From Hydrogenimonas sp. (lineage in GTDB: Bacteria > Campylobacterota > Campylobacteria > Campylobacterales > Hydrogenimonadaceae), in assembly GCF_029932565.1 (NCBI RefSeq), contig NZ_JAOZPV010000006.1, forward strand, positions 1 through 44,308: DNA of 44,308 bases, read 5' to 3'. The translations under genes and the position numbers were made by a program. Shown piece by piece: positions 40,688 through 44,308 of this stretch (within the stretch, counting starts at the first letter, position 1; each line of letters opens with the position of its first letter). The notes below the pieces were generated by a model that saw only the letters and a list, made by a program, of their open reading frames with translations, was not told the origin of the DNA and did not search any database.

Positions 40688-42898
40688 ATGCAACAGGATA
40701 TTGCCGAAATATTGAAGGCGCACAAACTTTCCGAAGAGGATTTCGAGCACATTCAGAAGATTCTCGGCCGTCTTCCAAATATGGTGGAGATCGGCATCTT
40801 CAGTGCCATGTGGAGCGAACACTGCAGCTACAAATCGAGCAAAAAATATCTCCGCGGTTTTCCGACCGAAGCGCCTTGGGTGATTCAGGGACCGGGCGAG
40901 AATGCCGGAGTCATCGATATCGGAGACGGTTACGCTGCGGTTTTCAAAATGGAGAGCCACAACCATCCCAGTTTTATCGAACCCTATCAGGGCGCGGCGA
41001 CCGGCGTTGGCGGCATACTGCGCGACGTCTTCACGATGGGTGCCCGGCCGGTGGCGAATCTGAATGCGCTTCGCTTCGGGCGTGTACGCGGCGACGACCA
41101 GAGTGCCGCCTATCAGCGCCACCTGGTGCGGGGTGTCGTCGCGGGTATCGGCGGTTACGGCAACTGCATGGGTGTCCCGACGGTGGGTGGCGAAACCTTT
41201 TTCGACGACAGTTACAACGGCAATATCCTGGTCAATGCCTTTACGCTTGGTATCGCCAGAGCAGATGAAATCTTCTATGGCAAAGCGGAGGGTGTCGGCA
41301 ACCCGGTCATCTATGTCGGCTCCAAGACGGGCCGCGACGGTCTGGGCGGCGCAGTGATGAGCTCCGACAGTTTCACCGAAGAGTCCAAGAGCCTGCGTCC
41401 GACGGTTCAGGTTGGCGACCCCTTTACCGAAAAACTGCTGCTGGAGGCGTGTCTCGAACTCTTCAAAACCGACTATGTCGTCGGTATTCAGGATATGGGT
41501 GCCGCAGGGCTGACATCCAGCTCCTTCGAGATGGCGGGGCGAAGCGGCAGCGGCATGCGGATGGATCTGGACAAAGTCCCGATGCGGGAAGAGGGGATGA
41601 CCCCATACGAACTGATGCTCTCCGAGTCGCAGGAGCGTATGCTGATCTGTGCACGCAAAGGGACCGAAGAGAAGATCATCGAAATCTTCGAGAAGTGGGA
41701 GCTCGACTGTGCCGTCATCGGCGAAGTGACCGATACGGGGCTCATGGAGCTCTACTGGCATGGTGACAAGGTGGCGGAAGTACCCGTCGACCCGGTTAGC
41801 GAGGAGGCTCCGGTACTTGACCGTCCGACGGCTCGCCCGAAATATCTGGACGAGATCGCGGAAATTGATATTGACAAATATGAGCTTCCGTCGAACCAGG
41901 AGGCGTTCGAAACGATTGTCAAGTCGATCGAAGTCGTGGACAAGGCGTGGGTCTACGAGCAGTATGACTCGATGGTCCAGACCAATACGGTGAAAAAGGG
42001 CGGCGACCTGGACGGTTCGGTGATCCGTGTCAAGGAGAACGGCCGGGCCATCGCGATGAGTTCCGACTGCAATCCGCGCTACTGCTATATCGATCCGAAA
42101 GGGGGCGCGGCCGCTGCAGTGATCGAGTCGGGCCGGAATGTGGCGATGACAGGTGCACGTCCGCTCGCGATCACCGACTGCCTCAACTACGGCAACCCCG
42201 AAAACCCCGAAGTGATGTGGCAGTTCGCCCAGGGGTGCGAAGGGATCAAGGAGGCGTGTGCGAAGCTCAACACTCCCGTTACGGGCGGTAACGTCTCGCT
42301 CTACAACGAAACGAACGGTGTCAGCGTCTTCCCGACGCCGACGATCGCAATGGTCGGCGTCAACGATGACCAGCACAAGGTACTGCCTTCCGCTTTCCAG
42401 GAAGAGGGCGATGCGCTGCTGCTTATCGGGGAAACCCGCAGGGAATTTGGTGGCAGCATCTATCTCAAGGAGCTCTTCAAAACGACCGGCGGAACGCTGC
42501 CGGCGATCGATTACGACAAAGAGCTGGCTCTGTGGGATCTGGTTATCGAAGCCAACAAAAAAGGGCTCCTCAAAGCCGCCAAAGATCTCAATGTGGGTGG
42601 CCTCGCTATCGCCGTCGCGAAAATGGCGGCCGTGGGCGGCAAAGGTGCGAGCGTGGCAGCCGATCTGGGTGACGCTGTCAATATCTTCAGCGAAAGCTTC
42701 TCCCGCGCATTGCTGGAGGTGGCCCCCGAAAATGTCGAAACCGTGGCGAACATGGCGGCCGAGCGTGGTCTGAAGTGCGAAAAGGTGGGCACCGTCGGCG
42801 GCGATACACTCAAGGTCAACGATATCGCGATGCCGATGGAGAGATTGAACGATATCTACTTCAACACCTTCCAGCGCATCATCGAGCAGGATATCTGA
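40688..42898 (+). CDS. purL: phosphoribosylformylglycinamidine synthase subunit PurL
   Basis: [77 protein letters not shown]. Confidence 0.97.
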   Translation: MQQDIAEILKAHKLSEEDFEHIQKILGRLPNMVEIGIFSAMWSEHCSYKSSKKYLRGFPTEAPWVIQGPGENAGVIDIGDGYAAVFKMESHNHPSFIEPYQGAATGVGGILRDVFTMGARPVANLNALRFGRVRGDDQSAAYQRHLVRGVVAGIGGYGNCMGVPTVGGETFFDDSYNGNILVNAFTLGIARADEIFYGKAEGVGNPVIYVGSKTGRDGLGGAVMSSDSFTEESKSLRPTVQVGDPFTEKLLLEACLELFKTDYVVGIQDMGAAGLTSSSFEMAGRSGSGMRMDLDKVPMREEGMTPYELMLSESQERMLICARKGTEEKIIEIFEKWELDCAVIGEVTDTGLMELYWHGDKVAEVPVDPVSEEAPVLDRPTARPKYLDEIAEIDIDKYELPSNQEAFETIVKSIEVVDKAWVYEQYDSMVQTNTVKKGGDLDGSVIRVKENGRAIAMSSDCNPRYCYIDPKGGAAAAVIESGRNVAMTGARPLAITDCLNYGNPENPEVMWQFAQGCEGIKEACAKLNTPVTGGNVSLYNETNGVSVFPTPTIAMVGVNDDQHKVLPSAFQEEGDALLLIGETRREFGGSIYLKELFKTTGGTLPAIDYDKELALWDLVIEANKKGLLKAAKDLNVGGLAIAVAKMAAVGGKGASVAADLGDAVNIFSESFSRALLEVAPENVETVANMAAERGLKCEKVGTVGGDTLKVNDIAMPMERLNDIYFNTFQRIIEQDI

Positions 42899-42935
42899 GG
42901 GACTCTCTCCCTTGGAGACGCCCATTCAACGAGCC

Positions 42936-43763
42936 ATGAAAGTTATGCGTCTTTTTTTTCTCTCACTCTTTGCCATGGCTCTCCTGCGGGTCGAAACCCC
43001 CGCAGGAGAGGAGATACGCTACTATGCCAACGAAACCTTTCTTCCCCTCGATCCCGATCTGATGGACGAAAAAACTTTCGACAAACTCAACAGTTACGAC
43101 TTCGTCGTGCTTCGGTTCGATGCCAACGGCAGCGTGGACGGCTACTATGAGATCTACCCCTACAGCGCGAAACATACCCGGTTGAAGCTCGTGGGTAAAT
43201 ACGACCCCGGCAGCAAAGAGGTGGAAGTCGTGGCCGACGGATGGCTGTATCGAAGCTACTTTCTGGGGGAGGGAGTACTCTATGTGGAAGAGCAGAACGC
43301 TTCCGAACGCATCGAAGAGGTCTCGAAAGAGGAGTTCGAACACCGTTACCGAAGAGCTCTCGAAAAACTTTCCCACTACGAGCCGGCCCAACGGATGCGC
43401 AGGCTACGCCTCGGTTTCGAGGTGTCGGAAGAGCCCGATATGGGAAGGATGGCGATCTATCCGGTAGGGTTCAAAAAAGTGAGCGACATCGACGCTTCGG
43501 CGGGCGTGTTGTGGTTTCTGGACACCCTCCTGGAAGCGGGCGGCTGGAAAAAAGGGGAGGCGACGCCCGAAGCGGTGATGAAGAGGTTCCCCGCTTTCGC
43601 ACCGGAAGATTTCAACAACACAGGCCGACTTGACAATTTCCTGGACGGGCTCATCCTGCTTGACAACTATCTGGTGCGGGTGGGGTTAAGCCCCTTCAAC
43701 GGGGAACATATGGAGTCGATCGAAGCGGAAATCTTAGGTACCGCTTCGCAGCCGACGCCATGA
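42936..43763 (+). CDS. exported protein, function unknown
   Basis: Likely start MKVMRLFFLSLFAMALLRV (signal peptide), then acidic soluble domain; no family recognised. Confidence 0.6.
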   Translation: MKVMRLFFLSLFAMALLRVETPAGEEIRYYANETFLPLDPDLMDEKTFDKLNSYDFVVLRFDANGSVDGYYEIYPYSAKHTRLKLVGKYDPGSKEVEVVADGWLYRSYFLGEGVLYVEEQNASERIEEVSKEEFEHRYRRALEKLSHYEPAQRMRRLRLGFEVSEEPDMGRMAIYPVGFKKVSDIDASAGVLWFLDTLLEAGGWKKGEATPEAVMKRFPAFAPEDFNNTGRLDNFLDGLILLDNYLVRVGLSPFNGEHMESIEAEILGTASQPTP

Positions 43764-44296
43764 AAAAGGTCGACCTCTCCAAACGCTCCGCCCGGAAGCT
43801 CCTGACCCGGCGCTCCCCCGTGGCTCTACTGCAACGAACTTCCCGACACTCTTTACACCGAGCCCGATGAAGTGGCAGCCTTGGTGCACCAGGGCGAGTA
43901 TATGGCCACCGCCTTCGTCAATCCCCACAGCACCATCGCCGCCCGATTCTCAGCTGGCGCGACGAACCGGTCGAACGGGACTTTTTCGCCCGGCGCGAGG
44001 GGATCGAGAGCAACGCCCTGCGACTGGTACACTTCGAAGCCGACGGCCTGCCGTGACTCGTCGTCGAGAGTATCGAAAAACAGATGGCATACCCCCATGT
44101 CGACCGTCGTATCGCCAGCGTGGGCAAAGGCAAAAACAAAGCCTACCTCGAAAAGCTCAATGAACGCTGCAACTTTTTCGATGCTATCGAAGCTTTGCCG
44201 CATCCCAGGTGGGTGATGCAGTACCAAAGGAAAAAGAAAGAGAAGCAGATTGTGAGCTGCCTCATGCTGTTCGAACGCCAGAAAGACAAGAGATGA
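43760..44296 (+). pseudogene. decayed RlmI-like (PUA plus class I SAM rRNA methyltransferase) N-terminus joined to an unrelated C-terminal fragment
   Basis: Frame-stitched translation MKKVDLSKRSARKLLT..PWLYCNELPDTLYTEPDEVAALVHQGEYMATAFVNPHSTIAAR..ILSWRDEPVERDFFARREGIESNALRLVHFEADGLP*LVVESIEKQ... needs two frameshifts and one stop readthrough. Confidence 0.6.
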
Positions 44297-44308
44297 TCAA
44301 AAATCCAG

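Noticed and set aside
40661-42925. 754-codon open frame antisense to purL
   Set aside because: Same codon-aligned antisense artefact; purL identity is unambiguous.

Overview
The window is a compact, almost fully coding stretch of chromosome. It is probably from a Campylobacterota (Epsilonproteobacteria)-like genome, judged from gene content and protein flavour rather than a database search. Most of it is core housekeeping: MlaEF-type lipid transporter genes, trpD, tsaE, lptB, rpoN, atpB, a thiE/tenI-like gene, gatB, gpsA, proA, pncB/pncA, plsC, purQ/purS/purC, ctpA, clpB, an FbpABC-type ABC transporter, rpmH-rnpA-yidD-yidC-jag-mnmE, glmS, a cold-shock gene and purL. I found no tRNA, rRNA, CRISPR array, prophage or IS element. 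I did not find an obviously new multi-gene defence or mobile system. The items most worth a second look are: (1) rnpA has no ATG/GTG/TTG start and apparently starts at AUU inside rpmH behind an SD-like sequence; (2) a 6TM K+ channel with an RCK domain is followed by a separate second RCK protein, and an A7 tract in their overlap would fuse them into a BK/Slo-like two-RCK channel if one A were lost; (3) a bacterial eIF2B-alpha-like protein lacks the expected isomerase cysteine and lies next to NAD-salvage genes; (4) a decayed RlmI-type PUA/methyltransferase fragment at the right edge is joined to an unrelated C-terminus; (5) a miniature AspT/YidE-like membrane protein; (6) a degenerate GGDEF protein; (7) a structured clpB leader with a HAIR-like promoter element.
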